A stretch of DNA of 64,000 nt from UBA7672 sp044224605. GTDB taxonomy: Bacteria; Pseudomonadota; Alphaproteobacteria; Caulobacterales; Hyphomonadaceae. Position 1 is the stretch's first letter. Every line of letters begins with the position of its first letter. Location: positions 22,742 to 86,741 of the forward strand of contig JBGAKC010000020.1 of the NCBI GenBank assembly GCA_044224605.1, in the 5' to 3' direction. Of the stretch, positions 44,166 through 51,795 are shown one piece after another. A model generated the notes under the pieces. It worked only from the letters and a program-made list of their open reading frames with translations, had not been told where the DNA came from and ran no database searches. Both the position numbers and the translations under genes were made by a program.

Positions 44166-45338
44166 CTACAGCAGGTGCGCCTGCGCTTCGTCGCGGTGCT
44201 TCTTGAGGTATTTCATGAAGGGGGTGCCGCCGGTGCCGACGTCGGTGTCGTTGCCGAGCGAGTCCTTGCCCTGCTTGTTGATGTAGCTCGCCGCGTATTC
44301 GAGGTGGCGCGTGCGGAAGCGCGCGAGGCTCGTGATGTTGGCATTATAGAGGTCGCGTAGCGTGGGTGAGCCAACCTTCTGGATGAAGGCGCGAAGGTGG
44401 GAGCGCTGGCGGACCTCATCGACAAAGGTGCGGTGTGCGGGCGGGCGATAGATGTGCAGCTCGTCGAGGAAGGTGCGCAGCGGGTCGGCGGCGTGGCCGA
44501 CGCCGAGCAGGGCGTCCATCGAGGGAACGATGGTGGATTGCGAGCCGGTCTGGCCGCGGAAGGATTGCGGCTCACCATTGGTCTCGGCGACGCCTTCGTA
44601 GATCAGACCGGCGCCGAGGGCCGGGTTGTCCTTCCAGCCGTGGATGTAGGGACGCACGCGGTGGAAGTAGATGTAGGGGTCGCAGCGCTCCGGCATGCGG
44701 TCGAAGATGGCGTTGACGTCGTCCCAGACCGTGTTGCAGCGGGCGAGGCTGCCTTCGACGGCTTTCTCGTCGCCATTGTCGGCGGCTTCGATGAGCTTCG
44801 GGATTTCCGCGAGCATCTCGCCGGCGCGCGCCTCGATGGCGACGTGAACAAGGACGAACCAGGCTTCGTCCTGGCCTGCGAGGAAGTTCTGGATCATCCA
44901 GACATTGTCGAGCGCGATCGGACCCTTGCGGTCGAGGCGGTCCCAATTGTCGAGGACGTAGGCGGAATAGGGCAACAGGGGCTGCTGGCCGAGGCGCTTC
45001 GCCAGCGCCCACATCGGCACGGCGAGCGGGGCGGGGAGGCGCGTCGGCGCGTCTGGTTCGCCCCAGACATAGGCCTGAACCATGAAGGCGTAGCGGACCA
45101 TGGCGGTGCGGAGCTGGGCGTCGCTGGCGCCGGCGCAGAAGTCCTTGACATCAAGGACGGGCAGCGCCTCGAGGTATTTGCGGACGCGGCCGGTGAGGAG
45201 GGTGCGGGGAAGGTCTTTGGCCGCCTGTTCGGGGGCGGCGAGGTCGGACGGTAGGGTCACATCTGCGGCATTGTAGGCGCAAAGAAAGCCCCGTTCGGAG
45301 CTCATGTCGTGGGCGGAAAGGCTCAGCTGGGCAGCCAT
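44166..45338 (-). CDS. indoleamine 2,3-dioxygenase family protein
   Basis: A 390-residue heme protein of the IDO family, which opens the indole ring of L-tryptophan to N-formylkynurenine with O2. It carries RPYIHGWKDNPALGAGLIYEG with the substrate Arg, FRGQTGSQSTIVPSMDALLGVGH, the proximal heme His 345 in RTRHLEY, and GTGGTPFMKYLKKHR near the end, all matching mammalian IDO. ATG 45338 is preceded by a clear site. It stands alone, antisense between phoR and pstB; no kynurenine-path genes are nearby. Confidence 0.9.
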   Translation of the reverse strand: MAAQLSLSAHDMSSERGFLCAYNAADVTLPSDLAAPEQAAKDLPRTLLTGRVRKYLEALPVLDVKDFCAGASDAQLRTAMVRYAFMVQAYVWGEPDAPTRLPAPLAVPMWALAKRLGQQPLLPYSAYVLDNWDRLDRKGPIALDNVWMIQNFLAGQDEAWFVLVHVAIEARAGEMLAEIPKLIEAADNGDEKAVEGSLARCNTVWDDVNAIFDRMPERCDPYIYFHRVRPYIHGWKDNPALGAGLIYEGVAETNGEPQSFRGQTGSQSTIVPSMDALLGVGHAADPLRTFLDELHIYRPPAHRTFVDEVRQRSHLRAFIQKVGSPTLRDLYNANITSLARFRTRHLEYAASYINKQGKDSLGNDTDVGTGGTPFMKYLKKHRDEAQAHLL

Positions 45339-45528
45339 GGAGGGCGATTCCCTTCTCGGAATGGGCGTTTCCCGGGCAGGAAACACGCCCGAAACCCACT
45401 GTAAATGGCGACATTTCCCGGCGCCCACGGGGCAGGAGCAGGCTTATCCACAGCTAGAGCCCGGATTTTGGCCAGGAACTTGGCCAGGAACATCGTGCCG
45501 CAACGGGAACGGGCAAACCTTCGTGGGA

Positions 45529-45546
45529 CTGTCACAAATGGCCCTT
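45529..45546 (+). promoter_or_regulatory. possible Pho box half-site 1
   Basis: CTGTCAC at 45529-45535 matches a PhoB half-site (CTGTCAT/C). After a 4-base AAAT spacer the next 7 bases (GGCCCTT) match poorly, so only one half is convincing. It lies about 128 bases before pstB. Confidence 0.3.
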
Positions 45547-45620
45547 ATGGAACCCCTGCGGGGCATGGCCCGGGGCCCTCGATCTCGATGAAGGGGCGAG
45601 GGCAAGGCGGGACGAAATCC

Positions 45621-45640
45621 GCCTGTCATGGCATACAGGC
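45621..45640 (+). promoter_or_regulatory. possible Pho box half-site 2 / operator
   Basis: CTGTCAT at 45623-45629 is a perfect PhoB half-site. It lies inside the inverted repeat GCCTGT (45621-45626) / ACAGGC (45635-45640), 23 bases before pstB. The second direct half of a Pho box is absent (TACAGGC at the expected place). Confidence 0.35.
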
Positions 45641-45662
45641 GCGCGATCGAGCGGAGAGGGTG

Positions 45663-46502
45663 ATGAGCCGAATGGAGACGATTGCCCCGCCGCGGATAGA
45701 CGTCGCCGCCGCGGCCGCGGCCGCCAAGCAGGCCGCCGCCTCGAGCGTCGCCAAGGTCAAGGCAACGGGCGTTTCGGTTTACTATGGCGAGAAGCAGGCC
45801 CTGTTCGACGTCTCGCTGGACATGCCCGAGAAATCGGTAACGGCGCTGATCGGCCCGTCCGGCTGCGGCAAGTCCACCTTCCTGCGCTCGATCAACCGCA
45901 TGAACGACACGATCCCCGGCTGCCGCGTGACGGGCAAGATCGAGATCGACGGCGACGACGTCAACGACAAGTCGATCGACCCGGTGCTGCTGCGCGCCCA
46001 GGTCGGCATGGTGTTCCAGAAGCCGAACCCGTTCCCCAAATCCATCTTCGACAACGTGGCTTATGGCGTGCGCCTGCATGGCCTTGCCGCCTCGCGCCGC
46101 GAACTGAACGAGATCGTGGAAGTGTCGCTGCAGAAGGCTGGCCTGTGGGACGAGGTGAAGGACCGCCTCGGCGCCTCGGGCATGGGCCTCTCCGGCGGCC
46201 AGCAGCAGCGCCTGGTGATCGCGCGTGCGATCGCGGTGAACCCCGAAGTGATCCTGATGGACGAGCCGTGCTCGGCGCTCGACCCGATTGCGACGGCCAA
46301 GATCGAAGAGCTCATTGACGAGCTCAAGGAAAACTACTGCATCGTGATCGTGACGCACTCGATGGCGCAGGCCGCGCGCGTGTCGCAGCGGACGGCCTTC
46401 TTCCACCTCGGCAAGCTGGTTGAAAACGGCCCGACAGAGACGATCTTCACCAATCCGCGCGAGTCGCGCACGCAGGACTATATCACCGGACGTTTCGGCT
46501 AG
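45663..46502 (+). CDS. pstB: phosphate ABC transporter ATP-binding protein
   Basis: A 279-residue ABC ATPase that drives phosphate uptake with PstSCA. Walker A GPSGCGKST at 64-72, signature LSGGQQQR at 176-183, Walker B ILMDEP at 197-202, and the family marks CRVTGKIEIDG and MVFQKPNPFPKSI. An Ala-rich N-terminal extension (about residues 14-34) is unusual. The permease genes pstC and pstA and pstS, which normally precede it, are not in the window. phoU follows 36 bases later. Confidence 0.95.
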   Translation: MSRMETIAPPRIDVAAAAAAAKQAAASSVAKVKATGVSVYYGEKQALFDVSLDMPEKSVTALIGPSGCGKSTFLRSINRMNDTIPGCRVTGKIEIDGDDVNDKSIDPVLLRAQVGMVFQKPNPFPKSIFDNVAYGVRLHGLAASRRELNEIVEVSLQKAGLWDEVKDRLGASGMGLSGGQQQRLVIARAIAVNPEVILMDEPCSALDPIATAKIEELIDELKENYCIVIVTHSMAQAARVSQRTAFFHLGKLVENGPTETIFTNPRESRTQDYITGRFG

Positions 46503-46538
46503 GGTGCACGCCCTAGGGGCTGGTGAAAGGACAGGAAT

Positions 46539-47231
46539 ATGACCGAACACACAGTCAGGTCTTTCTCGCAGGATCTCGAGGAGCTTTCGGGCGATATCGC
46601 CCGCATGGGCGGCCTTGCCGAGGACATGCTGTCGGACGCCATCCAGGCGATCGCGACGCGCGACCTCGCGCTGGCCGACACCGTTGTGGCGCGTGATCCG
46701 CAGATCGATGCGCTGCAGGTTGAGGTCGAAAAGAAGATTCTTCGCCTGCTTGCTCTGCGCCAGCCGCTGGCGCGCGACCTGCGCCAGACGATCTCGGCGA
46801 TGAAGATCGCGGCCGAACTGGAGCGCATCGGCGACCTCGCCAAGAACATCGCCAAGCGCGCCAAGGTCGTCGACACGCTGGAGCCGTCAGGCCCGCTCAA
46901 GGGCGTCTCGCGCATGGGCCGTCTGGTCGGCGCACAGCTAAAGCGCGTGCTGGACGCCTACTCCGCGCTGGAGACGGACGCCGCCAGCAAGGTGTGGTCG
47001 CGCGACGAGGAAGTGGACGAACACTACCAGTCGCTGTTCCGTGAAGTGCTGACCTACATGATGGAAGACCCGCGCACGATTTCCGCGTGCGCGCACCTGC
47101 TCTTTGTCGCAAAGAATCTGGAACGGATCGGCGACCACTGCACCAATATCGCCGAGGAAATCCACTTCCTCGTGACTGGCGAACAGCTCCCAACCGACAG
47201 GCCGAAGGTCGATGCCCTCAACAGCAACTGA
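46539..47231 (+). CDS. phoU: phosphate transport regulator PhoU
   Basis: A 230-residue all-helical PhoU with two three-helix repeats; the motif DLRQTISAMKIAAELERIGDLAKNI and a second LLFVAKNLERIGDHCTNIAEE give the metal-binding E/D-x-x-x-D sites. It keeps PhoR/PhoB off when phosphate is plentiful and controls Pst flux. It follows pstB and its end overlaps the phoB start region by 20 bases, so expression is coupled. Confidence 0.95.
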   Translation: MTEHTVRSFSQDLEELSGDIARMGGLAEDMLSDAIQAIATRDLALADTVVARDPQIDALQVEVEKKILRLLALRQPLARDLRQTISAMKIAAELERIGDLAKNIAKRAKVVDTLEPSGPLKGVSRMGRLVGAQLKRVLDAYSALETDAASKVWSRDEEVDEHYQSLFREVLTYMMEDPRTISACAHLLFVAKNLERIGDHCTNIAEEIHFLVTGEQLPTDRPKVDALNSN

Positions 47232-47952
47232 GATCGAACGCCCCCCCATGCGCCCCGCAGCGGCGACTAGACCCTACGCCCTCATCGTCGAGGACGAGCC
47301 ATCACTGGTCGAGCTGATCAGGTACAATCTGATCAAGGAAGGCTATGAGGTTGCGGTCGCAGCCGACGGCGAGGAAGCCCTGTTGACCATCGACGAACGC
47401 CTCCCGGACATCGTGCTGCTCGACTGGATGCTGCCGAAGCTGGCCGGCATCGAGGTGGCGCGCCGGCTGCGCTCCAAGCCTTCAACGCGCAACCTGCCGA
47501 TCATCATGCTCACCGCGCGCGCCGAGGAGACGGATCGCATCCGCGGTCTCGACGTCGGCGCCGACGACTACATGACCAAACCCTTTTCGATGTCGGAGCT
47601 GACAGCTCGTATCCGCGCCGTGATGCGCCGCATCCGCCCGGCGCTGGCCGAGGACGTGGTGGTAGTGGGCGACATCTCGATCGACCGCGCCGCCCACCGC
47701 GTAGTTCGCAACGAGGTCGAAATCCATCTGGGACCGACCGAGTTCCGCCTTCTCGACTATTTCATCCAGCACCCGGGCCGCGTTTTCTCGCGCGAACAGC
47801 TGCTGGACGCGGTCTGGGGTTCGGACGTCTATGTGGAGACCCGGACGGTGGATGTTCACATCGGCCGCCTGCGCAAGGCTCTGGGCAAGGGCGGCGGGGA
47901 AGACCCGATCCGTACGGTCCGCTCGGCGGGATATGCCCTGAACGCGGGCTAG
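47212..47952 (+). CDS. phoB: phosphate regulon response regulator PhoB
   Basis: A 246-residue OmpR-class response regulator. The receiver has EDEPSLVELI near 27-36, phospho-Asp 71 in IVLLDWMLP and Lys in YMTKPFS. The C-terminal winged helix has FRLLDYFIQHPGRVFSREQLLDAVWG and VDVHIGRLRKAL. It activates phosphate-starvation genes. ATG 47212 overlaps phoU; ATG 47248 is also possible and gives the shorter usual N-terminus. A strong terminator follows. Confidence 0.94.
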   Translation: MPSTATEIERPPMRPAAATRPYALIVEDEPSLVELIRYNLIKEGYEVAVAADGEEALLTIDERLPDIVLLDWMLPKLAGIEVARRLRSKPSTRNLPIIMLTARAEETDRIRGLDVGADDYMTKPFSMSELTARIRAVMRRIRPALAEDVVVVGDISIDRAAHRVVRNEVEIHLGPTEFRLLDYFIQHPGRVFSREQLLDAVWGSDVYVETRTVDVHIGRLRKALGKGGGEDPIRTVRSAGYALNAG

Positions 47953-47973
47953 TTAGGCGCGCCGTGATGGCGT

Positions 47974-48000
47974 AAAGGCTCCGCGAACGCGGAGCCTTTT
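47974..48000 (+). terminator. phoB terminator abutting purB
   Basis: AAAGGCTCCGC (47974-47984) pairs perfectly with GCGGAGCCTTT (47989-47999) across a GAAC loop, with TTTT at 47997-48000. It ends two bases before the purB ATG at 48003. The only ribosome-site-like sequence for purB (GGAG, 47991-47994) lies in its 3' arm. It serves phoB transcription and may limit read-through into purB. Confidence 0.88.
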
Positions 48001-48002
48001 CC

Positions 48003-49313
48003 ATGATTCCTCGCTATTCCCGGCCCGAAATGACGGCGATCTGGTCGCCGGAGACCCGTTATTCGATCTGGCTCGAAATCGAGACGCTGGCGGCCGAGGC
48101 GATGGCCGAGCTGGGGATGATCCCGAAGGATGTACCCAAGGCGGTCCGCGAGCGGGGCGGCTTCAATGTGGAGCGCATCGACGAGATTGAGCGCGAGGTG
48201 AAGCACGACGTCATCGCCTTCCTGACCTCGGTGGCGGAGCATGTAGGGGACGAGGCGCGTTTCCTTCACCTCGGCATGACGTCGTCCGACGTGCTGGATA
48301 CCTGCCTGGCTGTGCAGCTGCAGCGGGCGAGCGATATCCTGCTGAAGGGGACGGATCGAGTTCTGGCGGCGCTGAAGAAGCGGGCGTTCGAACACAAGCT
48401 GACCCCGACCATCGGGCGCAGCCACGGCATCCACGCCGAGCCGACGACGTTCGGGGTGAAGCTTGCCGGTTTCCATGCCGAGATGGCGCGCAACCGGAAG
48501 CGGCTCGAAGCCGCGCGCGAGGAAATCTCGACCTGCGCGATCTCCGGCGCGGTGGGGACGTTCGCGAACATCGATCCGCGTATCGAAGTCATGGTCGCGA
48601 AGAAGCTTGGGCTGGCCGTGGAGCCTGTCTCGACGCAGGTGATCCCGCGTGACCGGCATGCTGCGTTCTTCGCGGCGCTGGCCGTGACGGCGTCCTCGAT
48701 CGAGCGGATCGCGACGGAAATCCGCCACCTGCAGCGCACGGAAGTGCTGGAAGCGGAGGAGTTCTTCTCGGAAGGGCAGAAGGGCTCGTCGGCCATGCCG
48801 CACAAGCGGAATCCGGTGCTGACCGAAAACCTCACCGGGCTGGCGCGTCTTGTGCGTTCGGCAGTGATACCGGCGATGGAGAACGTGGCGCTGTGGCACG
48901 AGCGGGACATCTCGCATTCGTCGGTCGAGCGCGGCATCGGGCCGGATGCGACGATCCACCTGGATTTCGCGCTGAACCGCCTCGCCGGCGTGATCGAGCA
49001 GTTGCTGATCTACCCCGACAACATGGCGGCGAACCTTGGAAAGCTCGGCGGTCTGCATAATTCGCAGCGCGTGCTGCTGGCGCTGGTGGAGAAGGGCGCG
49101 AGCCGCGAGGACGCCTATCGCCTGGTCCAGCGCAATGCGATGAAAGTGTGGCGGGACGCCAACCGCAAGGACGGCGACTTCCAGCGCAATCTCGAGGGCG
49201 ACGCCGACGTGTCGAAACTGCTGACAAAAGCAGAGCTGAGCGAGATGTTCGATCTCGGCTACCACTTCAAGGGTGTCGATACCATCTTCGAGCGGGTATT
49301 TGGAAAAGCCTAA
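48003..49313 (+). CDS. purB: adenylosuccinate lyase
   Basis: A 436-residue fumarase-superfamily enzyme that cleaves SAICAR and adenylosuccinate, in both purine branches. The family start MIPRYSRPEMTAIWSPE is at residue 1, TSSDVLDT near 97-104, SHGIHAEPTTFG near 140, and the signature GSSAMPHKRNP at 261-271, with the mobile Ser loop. The start codon directly follows the phoB terminator, so its ribosome site sits in a hairpin. A small lipoprotein gene follows within one base. Confidence 0.96.
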   Translation: MIPRYSRPEMTAIWSPETRYSIWLEIETLAAEAMAELGMIPKDVPKAVRERGGFNVERIDEIEREVKHDVIAFLTSVAEHVGDEARFLHLGMTSSDVLDTCLAVQLQRASDILLKGTDRVLAALKKRAFEHKLTPTIGRSHGIHAEPTTFGVKLAGFHAEMARNRKRLEAAREEISTCAISGAVGTFANIDPRIEVMVAKKLGLAVEPVSTQVIPRDRHAAFFAALAVTASSIERIATEIRHLQRTEVLEAEEFFSEGQKGSSAMPHKRNPVLTENLTGLARLVRSAVIPAMENVALWHERDISHSSVERGIGPDATIHLDFALNRLAGVIEQLLIYPDNMAANLGKLGGLHNSQRVLLALVEKGASREDAYRLVQRNAMKVWRDANRKDGDFQRNLEGDADVSKLLTKAELSEMFDLGYHFKGVDTIFERVFGKA

Positions 49314-49568
49314 ATGGCTAGGGTTGGGGGATTGCTGGTTGCTGCAACTCTGCTCGGGGCGTGCGCAACAGACGCCCCTGAGGGACCCTCTTCTTATCCG
49401 CCGACGGTAAAGCCTACGCTCAGCAAGCTGACACGCGACGGCACGCAGACGTGCGAGCTCTTGCGTTCGTGGTTCGACACAAAGGCAGGCACGGAGGCGT
49501 GCTTTGCCAAGGAACTGGCCGTGATGCACCACGAGATGGGGGCGCCGCCGTTCGCGTGCTTGGCGTGA
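49314..49568 (+). CDS. small lipoprotein, unknown
   Basis: An 84-residue protein with a lipoprotein signal (lipobox LGAC, Cys 17), a Pro/Ser linker and a tail with paired Cys (TCELLRSWFD, TEACFAKELAV, PFACLA). The ATG directly follows the purB stop (TAA ATG), so it may be translated by re-initiation. No family is recognised. A short overlapping frame begins at its end. Confidence 0.55.
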   Translation: MARVGGLLVAATLLGACATDAPEGPSSYPPTVKPTLSKLTRDGTQTCELLRSWFDTKAGTEACFAKELAVMHHEMGAPPFACLA

Positions 49569-49726
49569 ATGTGCTGGCATTCAACAAGATGAACGAAGGT
49601 CTGGCCGAGGTGCGCGGCGACCTGATTGCGCTTCGCGCGGAAATGCTGAGGCATGAATGCCAAGACGTGCCTGAGGTCGTGTTCTCGACGCCGTCAGCAC
49701 GCACTCCTGGGTCGCTCCATCACTGA
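49565..49726 (+). CDS. possible small protein after lipoprotein gene
   Basis: A 53-residue frame starting GTG at 49565, overlapping the TGA of the lipoprotein gene (GTGA), reading VNVLAFNKMNEGLAEVRG and ending TPGSLHH. It has a helix-like amphipathic middle. No ribosome site of its own and no family match; it may be chance or a frameshifted extension of the lipoprotein. Confidence 0.3.
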   Translation: MNVLAFNKMNEGLAEVRGDLIALRAEMLRHECQDVPEVVFSTPSARTPGSLHH

Positions 49727-49734
49727 GACACATC

Positions 49735-49774
49735 TGAAAAAGAATGGGCCGGACGCCCCTCCGGGGTCCGGCCC
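49735..49774 (-). terminator. strong minus-strand hairpin terminator
   Basis: GGGCCGGAC (49746-49754) pairs perfectly with GTCCGGCCC (49766-49774), and the loop has a further CCC/GGG pair. On the minus strand ATTCTTTTTC follows. It fits an intrinsic terminator for RNA coming from the right. No minus-strand protein gene ends close to it, so a non-coding RNA is a possible source. Confidence 0.7.
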
Positions 49775-49798
49775 AAGGCCATGATGGCGGAGCCACAG

Positions 49799-49950
49799 GG
49801 CGCGCAGGGGAACGCGCCGTCGCTCCAGCCGAACCTGCTGCGCCCAGGGGGGACAAAGGCGCGGAACGCTCCGGGGGAGAGCGTGTCAGGGGCAGGTTCG
49901 GTTGGGACCAGACCGGCGCGTGCCGATCTTCAGGATCGACTCTGCGCGCC
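49799..49950. ncRNA. candidate structured non-coding RNA (6S-like rod)
   Basis: A nested set of perfect stems: 49799-49807 with 49942-49950 (9 pairs), 49812-49819 with 49914-49921 (8 pairs), 49829-49838 with 49892-49901 (10 pairs). Inside the last are two small stems (49840-49844/49858-49862 and 49866-49871/49879-49884). A small hairpin (49924-49928/49934-49938) lies in one internal loop. Total about 152 bases, rod-like, in the size range of 6S RNA. The strand is not fixed. A minus-strand terminator lies at 49735-49774. Signature blocks of tmRNA, RNase P RNA and SRP RNA are not seen. Confidence 0.55.
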
Positions 49951-50049
49951 ACGAGTTAAGGAAGCGCCGGGCGCGCCGCACGCGTTTCATTGAACGGATT
50001 CACCATGACCGCGGGAAGCCTGCACCGCGCTGGCACAAGCAGCCGCCGC

Positions 50050-50109
50050 CTCCCGCAAATCGTCGCGGTATTGCGGGAGTTCGCATGGGGGCGTTGGTGA
50101 ACGCCCCCA
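50050..50109. repeat. two strong hairpins
   Basis: CTCCCGCAA (50050-50058) pairs with TTGCGGGAG (50071-50079). TGGGGGCGTT (50086-50095) pairs perfectly with AACGCCCCCA (50100-50109) around GGTG. Neither is followed by a T-run. They lie between the structured RNA and the DUF1476 terminator and may be part of one longer structured transcript. Confidence 0.5.
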
Positions 50110-50120
50110 GCCGGCCGCTG

Positions 50121-50143
50121 GAAAAAGAGTCGGGCGCCGCCCG
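50121..50143 (-). terminator. DUF1476 terminator
   Basis: CGGGC (50131-50135) pairs with GCCCG (50139-50143) around GCC. On the minus strand ACTCTTTTTCC follows at once. It lies 25 bases after the DUF1476 stop. Confidence 0.7.
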
Positions 50144-50167
50144 TGATCAGGCAGCCGATCCGAAGCT

Positions 50168-50494
50168 CTATTTTTTCTCGGATTTGACCTGGGCGATGGC
50201 GGTTTCCAACAGCTCGGCCATCTGGCGCTGCAGCTGATGGTCCGTGATCGCGACGCCGGCCTTGTCGAAATCGCCTTTCACCTTGCGGAAAACATCTTCT
50301 TCGCCGGGGGCTTCGAAGTCCGATTTCACGACTTCGGTGGCGTAGGTGGAGGCGGCTTCGCCGGTTTTCCCAAGCTTTTCAGCGGCCCACAGGCCCAGGA
50401 GCTTGTTTCGACGGGCATTTGCCTTGAACCGGAGTTCCTGGTCGAGGGCGAACTTGCCCTCCTCAGCCCGTTCACGCTTATCGAAACCGCTCAC
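50168..50494 (-). CDS. DUF1476 protein (F1-ATPase zeta-type inhibitor)
   Basis: A 108-residue all-helical protein beginning SGFDKRERAEEGKFALDQELRFKANARRNKLLGLWAAEKLG, the classic DUF1476 opening. In Paracoccus a member is the zeta subunit that blocks F1-ATPase hydrolysis. It is cytosolic and would bind the F1 rotor. It diverges from purC; in many alphaproteobacteria this gene is found beside purC. A terminator follows. Confidence 0.92.
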   Translation of the reverse strand: MSGFDKRERAEEGKFALDQELRFKANARRNKLLGLWAAEKLGKTGEAASTYATEVVKSDFEAPGEEDVFRKVKGDFDKAGVAITDHQLQRQMAELLETAIAQVKSEKK

Positions 50495-50675
50495 ACTTCG
50501 TCTCCCTCAGGTCGCTTGCGCCCTGCGCATCCCACGTCGATATAGCCCCTGGGAAGGGCTAAAAACACCCCCGCGACGATGCCGGACAGGACGCCGCGCC
50601 GGGGATGGGCTAGGAACCGCCTTCCTACGCGAGTCGGGACACGGGGGAAGCCGTTTTCCGGCCAGGAGACGAGTG

Positions 50676-51437
50676 ATGGTCAAACGGCGCAAGATTTACG
50701 AAGGCAAGGCGAAGATCCTCTACGAGGGGCCCGAGCCGGGCACGCTCATCCAGTATTTCAAGGACGATGCGACCGCCTTCAATAACGAGAAACGCGCCGT
50801 GCTGGACGGCAAGGGCGTGCTCAACAACCGCATCTCCGAATTCGTGATGATGCAGCTGAATTCCATCGGCCTGCCGACCCATTTCCTCAAGCGCATCAAC
50901 ATGCGCGAGCAGCTGATCCGCGAAGTCGAGATCATCCCGCTCGAAGTGATCTGCCGCAACGTGGCCGCCGGATCGCTCTCCAAGAAGCTGGGCATCGAGG
51001 AAGGCACGCCGCTGCCGCGCTCGATCATCGAGTTCTGCTACAAGAAGGACGAACTCGGCGACCCGATGGTTACCGAGGAGCACATCACGGCGTTCAACTG
51101 GGCCACGCACCAGGAGATCGACGACATAATCGCGATGACGCTGCGCATCAACGACTTCCTAACGGGCCTCTTCGCGGGCGCGCAGATCAAGCTGGTGGAC
51201 TTCAAGGTGGAGTTCGGCCGCCTCTATGAAGGCGAGATGGTCCGCACCGTACTCGCCGACGAGATCAGCCCGGACTCTTGCCGCCTGTGGGACATGACAA
51301 CGGGTGAGAAGCTGGACAAGGATCGCTTCCGCCGCGATCTCGGCGGCGTCACGGAGGCCTATGCTGAGGTTGCGCGGCGTCTCGGAATCATCAAGGAAGC
51401 GGGCGGGGCGGAGATCCTGTCCTTTAGCGGAAAGTAG
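50676..51437 (+). CDS. purC: SAICAR synthetase
   Basis: A 253-residue enzyme joining aspartate to CAIR with ATP in purine synthesis. It has KRRKIYEGKAKILYEG at the start, KDDATAFNNEKR, EVICRNVAAGSLSKKLG, a KLVDFKVEFGR segment and LADEISPDSCRLWD. Length is standard. ATG 50676 has CAGGAG upstream; longer frames are not supported. purS follows 32 bases later, so they are co-transcribed. Confidence 0.96.
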   Translation: MVKRRKIYEGKAKILYEGPEPGTLIQYFKDDATAFNNEKRAVLDGKGVLNNRISEFVMMQLNSIGLPTHFLKRINMREQLIREVEIIPLEVICRNVAAGSLSKKLGIEEGTPLPRSIIEFCYKKDELGDPMVTEEHITAFNWATHQEIDDIIAMTLRINDFLTGLFAGAQIKLVDFKVEFGRLYEGEMVRTVLADEISPDSCRLWDMTTGEKLDKDRFRRDLGGVTEAYAEVARRLGIIKEAGGAEILSFSGK

Positions 51438-51469
51438 CCCTCTGTGCGGGCTGGCAACGGGAAATAGTC

Positions 51470-51712
51470 ATGCGCGCCAAAGTCCATGTCTCGCTGAAAG
51501 CCGGCGTGCTCGACCCGCAGGGCAAGGCGGTGGGCGATGCGCTCGGTCGCCTTGGCTTCGATGAGGTCGGTGCGGTTCGCTGCGGCAAGACCATCGAGAT
51601 CGAACTGAAGGACGGCCTGTCGAAAGCCGACGCCGAGAAGCGCGTGAAGGACATGTGTGAGAAGCTGCTCGCTAACACCGTCGTCGAACGCTACTCGATC
51701 GAGATCGCCTAG
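51470..51712 (+). CDS. purS: FGAM synthase subunit PurS
   Basis: An 80-residue protein: VHVSLKAGVLDPQGKAVGDALGRLGF is the PurS signature. It joins the PurL and PurQ subunits in the three-part FGAM synthase of alphaproteobacteria and Gram-positives. It follows purC. purQ comes only 1.3 kb later, after four small genes; purL is not in the window. Confidence 0.95.
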   Translation: MRAKVHVSLKAGVLDPQGKAVGDALGRLGFDEVGAVRCGKTIEIELKDGLSKADAEKRVKDMCEKLLANTVVERYSIEIA

Positions 51713-51732
51713 GCCTAGCCAAGTCGACGCAA

Positions 51733-51772
51733 ACGAAAATCGCGCGCCCGCACGGACGCGCGATCGACATTT
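51733..51772 (-). terminator. terminator between purS and entericidin
   Basis: ATCGCGCG (51739-51746) pairs with CGCGCGAT (51757-51764) around a 10-base loop. On the minus strand TTTTCGTTT follows directly, serving the entericidin gene. On the plus strand TTTT follows five bases later, so it may also end purCS transcripts. Confidence 0.7.
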
Positions 51773-51795
51773 TCAGGAACAGGAAGCCCTCTAGC

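Larger units (their letters stand above)
45339..45662. other. intergenic region between IDO gene and pstB
   Basis: A 324-base divergent intergenic region. It must hold the promoters of both the IDO gene and pstB. Two Pho half-site candidates are listed separately. I see no other clear -10/-35 pair. GC-rich inverted repeats (GCCCCGGG type around 45560-45580) are present. Confidence 0.5.

Noticed and set aside
46499..46516. Small inverted repeat CTAGGG/CCCTAG between pstB and phoU
   Set aside because: Only 6 pairs, overlaps the pstB stop, no T-run; not enough for a terminator.
49775..50160. tmRNA, RNase P RNA or SRP RNA in the purB-DUF1476 gap
   Set aside because: The conserved blocks (GGATTCGACG and tag codons; GAGGAAAGTCC; GTCAGGTCCGGAAGGAAGC) are not present on either strand. 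Only strong secondary structure is seen, so it is kept as an unnamed ncRNA candidate.
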